The translations under genes were made by a program, and so were the position numbers. From NCBI GenBank assembly GCA_963931925.1, contig OZ007571.1, positions 7,787,444 through 7,851,443 on the forward strand: a stretch of DNA of 64,000 nt, in the 5' to 3' direction. The notes below the pieces were generated by a model. It worked only from the letters and a program-made list of their open reading frames with translations, ran no database searches and had not been told where the DNA came from. Numbering within the stretch: position 1 is the first letter of the stretch; each line of letters opens with the position of its first letter. Below are positions 36,301 through 44,500 of the stretch, piece after piece. The stretch comes from Onchidella celtica (Eukaryota; Mollusca; Gastropoda; Systellommatophora; Onchidiidae).

Positions 36301-37563
36301 ATCAAGCCTTGGGAGGAAGTATACAAGGTAAGATGTGACTAATTCTTCTCCCTCTCTTTCAGTTCAGTATAAATTTCCATATCACCGATTTTGGCATCAC
36401 AGTCTTCGTCATCAGATAATATTTTAGTCTTTTACTGTATGTTTCCGTCCAGCTGAGTCTGATTTTGACACTTTTTCGAGGCACAAAAAAAAAAGTGATT
36501 AAAAATTGGCTGCAATTCGAGGATGTGGATTAAGTGATTGAAACTGCATCACTTTAAATGTCCAATATTGTTCAAAATATCTCGTATAGCACAGCTGTGG
36601 TCGTATACTGTCTATTTCTAGGTCAAACAGGACTTGTTTAAGATGGCAGTTACGTGGATAGAACATTTTAAAATATTAAATTTTTTCTCATACATAGTAT
36701 AAAGTGGATTTACCTTAATTTCAAATAAAACTATTGGTAGAGTGACAGAAACCATCACCATTGTTTTTGTGGGCATGAACTTCTCCCTGATGACAATTGA
36801 TTCTTCTTCAGGTCCATAATATTTATTGTATTAATTCATCATCATTTTGTAAGTATTCAGGAAATGTTTAAGGAAAGACTTTGAACTGCCTGCAGAGTTG
36901 TGAGGCTTGTTTGGAGGGATTGTAGCAGGGTGATGCATGGCTGGATGGTCTTATGTTTGGATAATACTGATAGATCTCTTATATTGGCTGTTGTAAACAA
37001 TTGACAAAGGACTTGAGTAAAGATCTGTTAAAAAATCAGCTGGCCATGTGAAGGTTTGTTTGAATTGTATTTGATGGCACCATGGTGTGGATAATATTAA
37101 AATTGTACAAAAAAGTTATGTCAGTAATGGTTTGACATTATCCTAAAACAAAATGCCTGGTATATTTCAACATTTAAATTACAATGTATTGTATCACAAT
37201 TAGGGCCTCTCCATTTTTGCAATAATGGAACCGTTTGCAATACATATTCACATTTTGTTTTCTGCTTCTCACAAGGTTGAGAGCTTCCTGGGGCTGTCTC
37301 ACAAAGTTGGACGGGACCGTTTTATCTACAATGAAACCAAAGGTTTCTTTTGCATCAAACTTGAGAATGGGAGCAACTTGTCGTCAATAGATGATGAATC
37401 CAGCCCTGATTTCATTCCAACGTCTGAGAGATGCCTTTCGGACAGTAAAGGCCGTAATCACCCAGTGCTGGATCCAAGGGCTAGACGGAAACTTAGAGAT
37501 TTCTTTGAGCCCTTCAACAATCGCTTCTTTACCAAAATAAGCCGAAGTTTTTATTGGACGTAG
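21100..37563 (+). CDS. HS3ST: Heparan sulfate glucosamine 3-O-sulfotransferase-like protein (five coding exons)
   Basis: Joined exons 21100-21385, 29683-29884, 30322-30523, 36109-36327 and 37276-37563 give 398 aa with consistent phases and GT-AG borders. The protein is a type II Golgi enzyme: a short cytosolic tail, a signal anchor at about residues 38-57 ([20 protein letters not shown]), an acidic stem, then the sulfotransferase domain. The 5'-phosphosulfate loop reads [26 protein letters not shown] places the family's catalytic Glu and its His/Asp neighbours. The 3'-phosphate site reads [16 protein letters not shown]. The substrate-side block [10 protein letters not shown] and the C-terminal Cys pair ([21 protein letters not shown]) are as in 3-OSTs. 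These enzymes move sulfate from PAPS to the 3-OH of glucosamine in heparan sulfate. The KAGT loop differs slightly from the usual KGGT. Subtype and substrate preference are not deducible. Confidence 0.93.
21386..24088 (+). other. 5' part of sulfotransferase intron 1
   Basis: No coding exon recognised. ORFs near 21596-21905 and 22534-22806 have competing opposite-strand frames and no family resemblance. A near-repeat of about 45 bp (GTTGATCAGGTCATGTACTGG and GCTGATCAAGACATGTACTGG) lies further on, at about 24513-24575. Confidence 0.5.
24089..24274. mobile_element. MITE with TTAA ends
   Basis: TTAACCCTGTTCATGCCAAG at the left and, reverse-complemented, TTAACCCTATAAAAGCCACC at the right form an inverted repeat bounded by TTAA on both sides. 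The interior is AT-rich and noncoding. TTAA borders with CCCT ends suggest a piggyBac-type non-autonomous element. Confidence 0.55.
24680..24892. repeat. TCTG/CTAT-rich imperfect tetranucleotide tract
   Basis: An imperfect tetranucleotide-like tract of CTATCTAT, TTTGTCTGTCTGTCCGTCCATC and similar motifs on the left side of the Gypsy insertion. The CCAT tract at 29286-29670 continues this low-complexity region on the other side. Confidence 0.7.
24893..25058 (-). repeat. 3' LTR of the Gypsy element
   Basis: 166 bp, TGTTATG at one end and CATAACA at the other, a perfect 7-bp terminal inverted repeat. It differs from the other LTR at GTG/ATG, TATATG/TACATG and GGGATAAC/GGGATTAAC. Confidence 0.93.
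25059..25070 (-). promoter_or_regulatory. Polypurine tract of the Gypsy element
   Basis: On the element strand TAAAAGGGGAGA ends directly at the 3' LTR, the expected position of the primer for plus-strand DNA synthesis. Confidence 0.7.
25443..26438 (-). CDS. pol: Integrase core and C-terminal tail of Gypsy pol (separated by a frameshift)
   Basis: This frame holds the DDE integrase core: D in [12 protein letters not shown] in [14 protein letters not shown] and E in [12 protein letters not shown], with the usual spacing. It is followed by the [15 protein letters not shown] block and the Gypsy C-terminal [17 protein letters not shown] (SH3-like) segment. It is one base out of frame with the upstream RNase H/zinc-finger ORF. 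The join lies at about 26405-26415, in an A-rich stretch where CQVCQK should run on into HRNAQQKEP. The true protein begins in the preceding ORF; the ATG of this frame is fortuitous. The active-site residues are all present, so the damage is limited to the shift. Confidence 0.88.
   Translation of the reverse strand: MVNVKSAKKHRNAQQKEPILKHPIPDEPWAKVATDLFHFDGKDCLLVSDYFSKYFEVCKLEETTSVKVIQHLKVIFARHGVPVWLISDNGPQYTSRHFKEFTSQWNIEHVTSSPYYPRSNGFIERNVQTVKQLFKKAKESGEDPNISILNFRATPKPDGSKSPAELLMGRKIRTLLPVTPRKQKANNKTIHNKYYDQNTRSLPELSPGDFIRYRHNGKWEPAQVISHASTPRSYNIKTKSGDLRRNRQHLLMNGENHHDLTPPITIEDRTSSVPQGQLEIPAPDSEPAATVPPEGDANQTLHGPVNTDPTQHLYRTTRSGRAVKLPMRYRQ
26407..27522 (-). pseudogene. pol: Pol remnant: RT connection, RNase H and integrase zinc finger, RT core missing
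   Basis: The reading frame resumes right after a TAA at about 27523-27525. It starts with [19 protein letters not shown], the segment that normally precedes RT. About ten residues later it jumps to [19 protein letters not shown], which belongs after the RT palm. The RT fingers and palm with the catalytic Asp pair are therefore deleted, with the junction near 27453-27460. RNase H follows ([41 protein letters not shown]). Next are the linker and the integrase HHCC zinc finger (H in [12 protein letters not shown] in GKCQVCQK). The frame ends at a TAG where a single extra base breaks it from the integrase core. A junction this tidy implies one deletion event. Without RT the copy is not autonomous. 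Confidence 0.88.
27523..27872 (-). CDS. pro: Retropepsin-type protease of the Gypsy element
   Basis: The aspartic protease signature VDTGA lies at 27819-27805, with the flap and second half following ([26 protein letters not shown]). The frame is +1 relative to gag and overlaps its last codons: protease frame opens after a TAA and gag ends at TGA a few codons later, leaving a window of about 13 bases for a shift. This could be a programmed +1 frameshift or an indel in this copy. The frame ends in TAA after DDLLT, where the intact polyprotein would continue into RT. Confidence 0.82.
27875..28735 (-). CDS. gag: Gag of the Gypsy element with two zinc knuckles
   Basis: This 286-aa ORF starts at the ATG at 28735. 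The N-terminal part ([50 protein letters not shown]) is the typical Retrotrans_gag capsid pattern. Two zinc knuckles follow near residues 215-250: a variant C-x2-C-x3-H-x4-C and a canonical C-x2-C-x4-H-x4-C in [14 protein letters not shown]. They bind nucleic acid during packaging. The ORF is intact, unlike pol. No similarity to the left-edge gag at 2-862 is obvious, so these are two different lineages. Confidence 0.88.
   Translation of the reverse strand: MSKLRPPDEFAFGDTHSLADQWRMWSQEMRLYLSLAMDKNTEKEKCSAFLYIIGRKAREIYNTWTLGEEELDKLEVLFRKFDLYFKPKHNVTLERYKFNTRTQKEQETLDEFITELTKLAKQCRYDKLENDMIRDRIVVGIRRSEVKDRLLRESDLTLENAISICRADEESRKGMNLMKEESEKTVQAVRKALSSTKPCRKDSGHQQAQLKTYKNICQKCMLEHPPRKCPAFGKQCLNCLKYNHFAKACRSARKHKKKLYEVEQEQVSGNESDAEEFQVGSVSHWN
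29094..29113 (-). promoter_or_regulatory. Primer binding site of the Gypsy element
   Basis: On the element strand the 5' LTR is followed after two bases by TGGTGGCAGCTGGTAAAA. The TGG start pairs with a tRNA CCA end. I cannot name the tRNA with confidence. Confidence 0.55.
29114..29280 (-). repeat. 5' LTR of the Gypsy element
   Basis: 167 bp with the same TGTTATG/CATAACA ends as its partner at 24893-25058 and directly followed by the CTAAC target duplication. Identity to the partner is about 98%. Confidence 0.93.
29286..29670. repeat. (CCAT)n-type tetranucleotide array
   Basis: About 380 bp of imperfect CCATCCAT with CTGC, CTAT and ACCC variants, directly beside the Gypsy element and ending 12 bp before the acceptor of sulfotransferase exon 2. 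Confidence 0.9.
29683..29884 (+). CDS. HS3ST: 3-O-sulfotransferase exon 2 (PAPS 5'-phosphosulfate loop)
   Basis: Acceptor TTTTTTTAG, donor GATAG before GTGAAA. It completes phase 1 from exon 1 and leaves phase 2. It encodes the end of the stem, the [16 protein letters not shown] loop and the EPHYFD block with the putative catalytic Glu. Confidence 0.9.
29885..30321 (+). other. Sulfotransferase intron 2
   Basis: A 437-bp AT-rich intron with A and T homopolymers and a T-rich tract before CCCAG. Nothing else seen. Confidence 0.7.
30322..30523 (+). CDS. HS3ST: 3-O-sulfotransferase exon 3 (3'-phosphate site)
   Basis: Acceptor TTTTTCCCAG, donor CTGAAG before GTAAGA, phase 2 in and phase 0 out. 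It encodes [27 protein letters not shown] and the [20 protein letters not shown]-binding strand. Confidence 0.92.
31203..31341 (+). other. Pro/Ser/Thr-rich open patch inside sulfotransferase intron 3
   Basis: One frame reads a Ser/Thr/Pro-rich segment ([18 protein letters not shown], then [15 protein letters not shown]) ending in TGA at 31339-31341. The block CCGCAGCAACCATTTTC near its end also occurs in the mucin-like exon at about 49580-49596. It could be a decayed or alternative exon fragment, or a chance composition effect. Confidence 0.3.
31868..31903 (+). CDS. Candidate 36-nt cassette exon of the sulfotransferase gene
   Basis: Between a T-rich tract ending in TTACTAG and a donor GTAAAG lies a stretch of exactly 12 codons, [12 protein letters not shown], in phase 0, matching the phase of the surrounding intron. 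Its opening resembles the first codons of the next exon (GAAAGTTACTACCAGAAA against GATAAATTTTACCAGAAT). Inclusion would add 12 residues after VSDYLQLK. Length comparison with known 3-OSTs favours the form without it, so it would be an optional insert or a relic of a partial exon duplication. If the donor is not used, translation stops at TAG 8 codons later. Confidence 0.35.
32116..32359. mobile_element. MITE with TTAACCCTT ends
   Basis: TTAACCCTTCTGCTGTCACA at the left and, reverse-complemented, TTAACCCTTTTGTTGCCAAG at the right. The inverted similarity extends a few bases outward (TTTGCCTG on both sides), so the true ends may be about 10 bp further out. No coding sequence. It lies in sulfotransferase intron 3. 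Confidence 0.55.
32691..32960. mobile_element. Dispersed repeat copy A (MITE-like)
   Basis: This 270-bp region matches 46918-47219 in reverse complement over its length. Shared blocks include the AGCGCCAG-like ends, TTTTAAAGGCTTTTGTGGCC, GAATTAATTATTCTTTCAGA and TCCTCCTGTTTTTTG. Its own ends are roughly inverted (GTATGTCCCACAATTT and GTATCCCAAGTATTTT). Confidence 0.6.
33515..34133. mobile_element. MITE with TTAACC ends, 619 bp
   Basis: TTAACCTCTTCACTGCTGCT at the left and, reverse-complemented, TTAACCCTTTCACTGCCACT at the right, with TTAA at both borders. The ends resemble those of the elements at 24.1 and 32.1 kb. ORFs inside are short and unrecognised. Confidence 0.5.
34134..36108 (+). other. 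3' part of sulfotransferase intron 3
   Basis: No gene recognised. A stretch around 34255-34620 is rich in repeated CTTGAAAA and TTGAAAAAC motifs, suggesting an old dispersed repeat. The acceptor tract TTTTTCTCCTATCCTTTGCAG ends the intron. Confidence 0.5.
36109..36327 (+). CDS. HS3ST: 3-O-sulfotransferase exon 4
   Basis: Acceptor CTTTGCAG, donor TACAAG before GTAAGA, phase 0 on both sides (73 codons). It encodes [18 protein letters not shown], the [16 protein letters not shown] helix and the IIIVDGENI strand, all in family order. Confidence 0.92.
36328..37275 (+). other. Sulfotransferase intron 4 with a dispersed repeat
   Basis: The segment 36436-36558 (TCCGTCCAGCTGAGTCTGAT, GAGGCACAAAA, GTGGATTAAGTGATTGAAA) recurs with changes at 48850-48962 in the same orientation. 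Otherwise AT-rich with no coding signal. Confidence 0.5.
37276..37563 (+). CDS. HS3ST: 3-O-sulfotransferase terminal exon
   Basis: Acceptor TTCTCACAAG, stop TAG at 37561-37563. It encodes the conserved C-terminus: [13 protein letters not shown] and [14 protein letters not shown] carry the disulfide-forming Cys pair of 3-OSTs, and [13 protein letters not shown] is the last helix. A loop of about 20 residues rich in Ser/Asp sits between the cysteines and is longer than usual. Confidence 0.93.
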   Translation, partial: VESFLGLSHKVGRDRFIYNETKGFFCIKLENGSNLSSIDDESSPDFIPTSERCLSDSKGRNHPVLDPRARRKLRDFFEPFNNRFFTKISRSFYWT

Positions 37564-38591
37564 TTTTCATGTGTACTCTTTCAGAGAGATTTCTGTGGTA
37601 CAAACAATGACTGCAATGCCTCTGAGCAGGGACAATACAGATATGTGATCAGACCCAGTCCTTATCCGTGATGGATAAGTTTGGAATGTTTTCATTTATT
37701 ATTGTGTTGATTACAACAGACTTCAAGTGAGTTCGAGGCCCTGCTGGTGGGAGACATTAACTATTGTCCCTTGTGTGAACCGTATAATGGAACCTTGTTA
37801 TGTCAGATTTGGTTAGCCACCACATTTGAACTTGCTCAATAATATTTCATTACTGCAGAGCCAAGCTCTATAGTTTTGTTATTCTGAAAATTTTTTAAAT
37901 AGGTGTTTGCAGTTATAACTGAAACCTTATCATCAAGCATTCCGCTTGCACAGTGTGTGAGATTATGACAATATGTTAGATTAGTTCATCAGCATCATTT
38001 TATACTAACACAGACATTTGTTGATCGGGTCATTTTGTCAACATTTTGTCACAATTTACCTAAGATTAAATGGCATACACTAATTTTAAAATGGCTTGTA
38101 ATTATGTTGAAGATCTTTATTCAGAGTGGATTGCAGCCTTCCGCTTTTACACAGCAGTGAAAAGAAAAACGTTTTTACTTGGTCAGGGGCAAAGAAGGAA
38201 GACTGGTTGCCTGTCAGGGCATCACTGTCACCTGGGGGCAAAGCCAAGTCCCAGTCAGCAACCCTAGGTCAAGCCAACAAGATTTCAAGTTTACTCATAA
38301 GAATGAAATTGTACCAAAGTACATGTGCTGGGATTGTGACACTGCACCACTGTTAGTTTGATCTAGGGAATCCGACCGCACAGCAATCCTACCAAACGTA
38401 CAGAAATTCTATAGAAATCTACACTAACACAGAGATACTGGCTGGGATGGCGCCATCACCAAGACAGCTCCCCACTTCAGAATCAATGTTGCAGGTCAGT
38501 ATTGATCTGTTGTATTGATCATGACTTCCAATTGCTTTGAGCTCGGTATTTTGTTTGAACAGTTGTCAGTAAATTGTAACATGCAAATAAA
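37564..38591 (+). other. Probable 3' untranslated region of the sulfotransferase gene
   Basis: About 1 kb without supported coding sequence follows the stop. AATAAA at 38586-38591 is the first clear canonical polyadenylation signal that I note, but a longer UTR is possible. Confidence 0.4.
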
Positions 38592-41500
38592 CACTAAATA
38601 CAAGTTGTCTAAGCCATCAAGGTGAAACCTTAATAAGTTTTAATCACATCACATTAATCAAAAGCAGTCATAATGATTTATTTAAAAAGAAACAACAGAA
38701 AAACAGGAAGAAGACAATGGCAGTTACTTATCAACACTGACAATATTTCACATCAAACTATTAACTACAGCGCTTGAACCATGCTTGTTTCATGGTAGTA
38801 CAATGTTTTATGTTACGCACATGATGCCTTTGAGAAGAAAAATCATCAAGTGCTTAGATTACAAGAAAACTGTTTCTTGTGTTTGTAAAAGTGGAATTGA
38901 ATCATCTGACAAAAGGAGCAAAGTTCAGGAACAGTAAAATATTTTGATGGGAAACTTGAGCTGTTTAGATAAGAAACTTGTACTATTGGAAAAAGCCACA
39001 TTCAATTTTTTGTTCCATAAAAGTGGTTGATTATGTCAGTTGCTTAACGCTGGATGCAACTTTGGCTCTTGATCAGACAGATACTTCTTAAAAGAAATTT
39101 ATTACATGTGGATGCAATTGTGTAGAAATGAAATGAATGGAGATTCTTGAATGGCTTACATATGTCATGAGTTTCATTTTCTCGCATCCATCGGTCTGGA
39201 ATGTTTAAATGTGCTCACAAATGGGCCAGATCTGAGTATGCCTGAAAGGCTTCCTAGCTCAAGGGACATCACTATGTTTTTACTGCAGTTATTCAGAAGT
39301 TACTGCTCCTCGCATAAGCCCTTACTTGGCATCCTTTCTTCAGTGCATGCCTAGTAGGTAAACTGTTTTTACTACAAGACGGGGTATGTTTTGCTAATTC
39401 AATTTTTTACACTCTGTTATAAATGAAAAGAATACACAGTTATTGCATGCATTACAGGAGATAACAGATGATTGAGGGGAGGTTGGGACGGAAATAAAAT
39501 TATTTTGATATTGACAGAGAATTTTTTTGTGGATGTTGAAAAATGATTGTTTTCAAATTGGTTTTTTTTTGTTTTTGTGCGACCAGCCTTATGCTTGCAA
39601 GTTTTAAAGAATGCCTAGTCAGTTAGGGTATTTAGAGCTGTCATGTTTAGATAGCATTAGAGTTTGAACCTACATGTCCCTTATTGTTATTGAGACCTCA
39701 TTCGTCAGCTCTACCTCATTTTTTGATGTCCTGTTTAGACAAATAGGATACGCGCAGCACCCTAGGGTCAGACACATTAGGCCTAGGAGTAAATGTGGCT
39801 GCATCATTGTCATTTTAGTCTTTTTGCTCAGGATATCAACCATATTCTGGGGCAGCTGTGTTTTGTTGTTTGTGTTTCTGTGTTACTGTGGACTTTGTCT
39901 GATTCAGCCCTGGTTAGTTTTCTCAAGTAAACCACAGACCTCAGTTGTGCCCATTAATGAAAGAGTGATCTGACTCCGCTTTATTTGCTCTTGAGAAAAT
40001 CAAGGTTGAATTTTTTTTTCCTTCCTTGGATTTGATCAGTAATTTATGAGAAAAGGCATGAAATAATTAATTTATTTCTCCTGGAGAGAGTCTGACCTTC
40101 AATCGGTTGATTGACTGGAAGGTCCTGTAGACGGTAATATCTCAGTTTCCTACAGAATTGGAGTAAGATCACTTTTGTTATTCAAGAGCAGAGTTATCGC
40201 CACCTCTGAAAATGAAGAGTTGATATCTTTGGACTGCAAGGGAACATATAACAAGCAAACATCCTGAACACAGAGGACTGGATATTGACAAAGAACACTT
40301 CTTTGTGTGATTTCCACGTTCTTTTAGAAGCACTTTTGGTGCATTCACAGAAAGCATCTTCTAGGGGTGAATCTGTTCAGCATCACCTACTTCTCACTAA
40401 TTGTGGCTGTTTACACTTTGACCCAACATATGAAAACGTTAAATTTATGAAATTTAATTCAGTGCTTTTGTCTGTAAGGATTTAGTTTGAAGCTTTATAT
40501 TGCATTTGATTTGTAATGTGCTGTTTTTGCTTGTAGAACTGTCAGTGTCTTTTGGATTGTTCCTAGTGAAATTAATGCTCATTAAGTTTTTGATTGCAGC
40601 ATTAGAAGTTTCTTTTAATAATAATTGGGATCAGTAAATATTTACCACAGGGATGCAGTACAAGTGGTATAGGAAGTGATTTACTGACCACTTAATTCAT
40701 CGTATCTTTTTTAATCATGAATACGGAGTTTGAGTTTGTTTTTAAAATGCTTATTTGGGCCTTAAACGATGGTGTTTGGTGGTAATTAAGTTTAAAGCCT
40801 GTGTTTTGAGTTAAAAAAGAATGGAATTATTAATATTTGGTGAAAATTGTATGGATCTTTTAGGTAGTCCAAACTGATTTTTACTTTTTATCAAAACTTG
40901 CCAGTTATTGTCTTATCTGCTGAAGCTTGCTTTTCTAAGAATTTTGATATGAAATTGATATGAAAATTATATGACTGTAAAATTTAAGGCATTTTCAAAA
41001 GTGAAAAAACACATCAAACTTTGCTTTGGCAAATTGCAAAGTAGTCCAACTTTGACCGCCCATAAAATGACAGTTTAGTGAGTCACAGCATTGAACAATT
41101 TCCATATCATTATCAAGGGGTGCATATTACACTCAATTTTATTTTGAGGGGTATGTATAATTATGATACAAGCGTCTCATTTTACTTTTTTTCAGTCATC
41201 AAACTTCATCCAATGTCAATTTTTTATGAACTCTTACAAGGAGACAACAATAATGCTTTTTTTTTTTTTTTTAAAGAAAAAGAGGTCAACCGTGTTCTGC
41301 CATTGACTTAGCACGGAGGATCAGACAAAGGTTACGAAATAAAGCATTGGGTGGGCCAAAAAAGAGTCGGCGCTTCGTCCTAAAACATGCCCCATGTCTG
41401 ATTTTGGCATATATACTAAATAATACAAAGGCTGTGGTTCATTTGTGTATAATTTTGATCCTGATCTTTTACAGTTTCCGCCAGTTTCTCAGTCAACAAA

Positions 41501-44500
41501 CTTTTCAACAAGTGATTATTAACAAAATTTCAACTCAAAACACAATGAAAAATACATTAAATAAACTTTATTTATCCTGGCTTTTTGGGTGAGTTATTTT
41601 TAGATATATACACTATATCGGCGTGATGCTTTGCGATCTTTTGTTATGAGAGGGTTAAATCAGTAAGTGAGACTCAGGGCGAAAATGCCAAGACTGTACC
41701 TTGTTCAAGCAATAAGAACACACAGCTAGACATGTTAATCAGTATGAAAGACAGTATATTTTGACAGAGGAGAAAATGAACTTTATTTTGATGTAGGATG
41801 CATGCTGTTTTACATAAACACACAGCAGTAATAGCCTTGTAATGTTGGCCTAAAATTATGCCAAAGGGGATTTCACCCCTTTAGCGGGGCAGTTTGGACT
41901 ACCTAGATGTATATTTCATTGAGAACATCTTTGTCTGGCTTTGTGAGTTATTTCCATTACATCGGTTGTCTGCATTATGAAAAACCCATGGGTTGTGTTA
42001 ATGTTGATATTAAATTTCAGAGCTGTTAATTTGCAGTCATTTCATCAGGGAAATCAGTAGATGATTTGAAACAAAGTGATGAGTGCGAGAGGTAATCAGC
42101 AGTGAGATAAATGGAATTGACCAAGGGAAAAAACCTGATCTACCTTTCGTGATATATTGCAACCCAACATGAATTTAATCTAGTCAGATTACTTCTTCTA
42201 ATTTGGTGGTCGAGAAAGACAATTTTTTTGTTAAGTTTGATTGCTTGAAAGTGCTATGTTTGTCAAGGATTACTGCAGAATGAATACTTGGAACATTTAT
42301 ATGATTTATAGCCTGGAGCAGAGACACAGTTTTGTAGCTGGTGTTAAGATGACAAAGTACCAGGGTGATACAAAAGTTGGTTAGCGAAGACTTTGAAACA
42401 CTTAAGAATGTTGCTGTTTTGTGGAGAAAGATAGAACGTGCACATCATATTTATAAATGAAATGTATGAGATCTTTTGTTCTGGGTTAGAAATGCATACG
42501 ACTAATAGTTTTCTGCAGTCATCACAAAATTGGAAACTGAGATTAAGGGGGAGGGGCAAAAGCAATGGGAAAATGAACTTGTTTTGCATCTCTTGCTGAA
42601 AGTTTGGTTTGGGATTTAGTTTATCCCTGGAATTGCGTCATTGTACTTTTGTGTGTGTTTCTGGTCTTGTCATTGGGTAGTATAGCATAAAGACCAAGGG
42701 TTTGTGAAATTTCCTTGATAAGTATAATATGGGGGAAGTAATGAACTTTTTGTTACATAAGACAATAAGCTGAACTTTATTGGAAGTCACCAGAATTGGG
42801 GCTTTTTGAGTGACTTCATGGAAAGTTATGAATGATGTCATTCATTCTGCATTTTAAAGAAAATCAAAATGATGTTTTATGGCATGCTGCTTGTAGATAA
42901 AAAGTGACCCGGTACATGTTCATATGCATTTTGTTTTAAGTCAACGGCTTTTGCTTACTTTGAGTCATGATTTATTTGTGATTTTGATGATTAATTCATG
43001 TTGTTTAGATTGTTCTAAGAAGTGATTTTCATATGTTGAATGTTATGTTTTTCTGTTGGGTTTTATGAGATTTGAGCTGTACTTTTTTTTGCATTGTGAT
43101 GATGATTTCTGTGTATCAGCCATTCTTGGCTGAAATTATGCTGTACATAAAACATTGTATAACAATATTATTGATATAATACATGGTTTAATCAATAGCC
43201 AGGTACTGACCAATAATTTAAATGAATTTCCAAGTTTTAGATGCAGAGTATTCTCCCATTATAATTAAATAGATAACATAAGCAGCATTTTTTTTTACAC
43301 GCAATGTTGTGAATTGATTCAGAGTGACATGAGAAGTCAAGAATTAGTTTGAAAAACAAAATGGGTGGTGCTGAGATCTGGTCTTGTTCCCATGCTTAAA
43401 AGTATGTGAAAAAGAAGTCACAAACAGTTGAGATATTTGAAGAATTGCACTGGTACTTTCCCTGTCTAGTCTTTACATATTGTTACTCCAGTGCATAGTG
43501 ATGGATATGGTGAAATAGGAATACTGACTTTCAGCATTATGTGTTGTGGAGAGAAGATATAGGATCACTAGCATGGGGATTTTACATGTTCACCACCAGT
43601 GACAATGTATGTGAAATTTTATTACCAATAGCTACCAAAACTGGCATTAACCCTGTCATATTGCACCACACACAGGTTTCACCTTTTCTCTGGATGCCTT
43701 TTATTTCATAAAAATTATTGCAAACAATCTGAGATGCATGACTTTAGGAAGAGTTTGGAATTTCACCCAAAAAAATCTGGTAACAAACCTACAACACAGT
43801 TTGATTATCCGTGTTCAGGTTATTAAGAGTAGGAGTCAGGATTTTGATATGTTGTGTACCCAAACAAATGTCATGCAGTACCTATTGCAAAATTGGGGAA
43901 CACAGGATTTGAGCACAGAGCATTGCGAAAGGTTGAGTGAAAAGCCTCAAATGTATTGCGCAGTGTCTAGTTCAGTTGTAAAATGGAGCACTCTGGCATT
44001 AGGTGGCAGTGTGAAATGATGATGATGTGAGTGACAATGTTTCAGTTTCTTGCACATAGTTTAGAAGAATGTGAATCAAACTAAAAGCAACAGTCACTAT
44101 CACAGCTGATCAAAGTTTATCTGAAACATTGAATGGTGTACAGAATTAATTTTCAAAGCTTGATTTAAATGTTCACTTTACTAAGAAAACAGTTACAGTA
44201 AAGATGCACATTCATTTTAGTCACAGATTACTGTATCAAAGGATGTAACTCCATGTAACTTTTGTAACTGCATAAAGGAACCAATTGAATCCACCTTCAG
44301 TAATAGAGATTGTTAAAGGCATTTTATAAGCTCACAATCAAAAATAACATAGACCAGGATAACCTTGCTTTTCTTTTTATACCACCATTAAGATATTGGT
44401 CATGATAACCCAGCCATATTAGCAGCTATATACATTTTTCTATAATCTTCTATATTATGTTTACAATATAAATATATATATAGCCTATATAATGCAATTG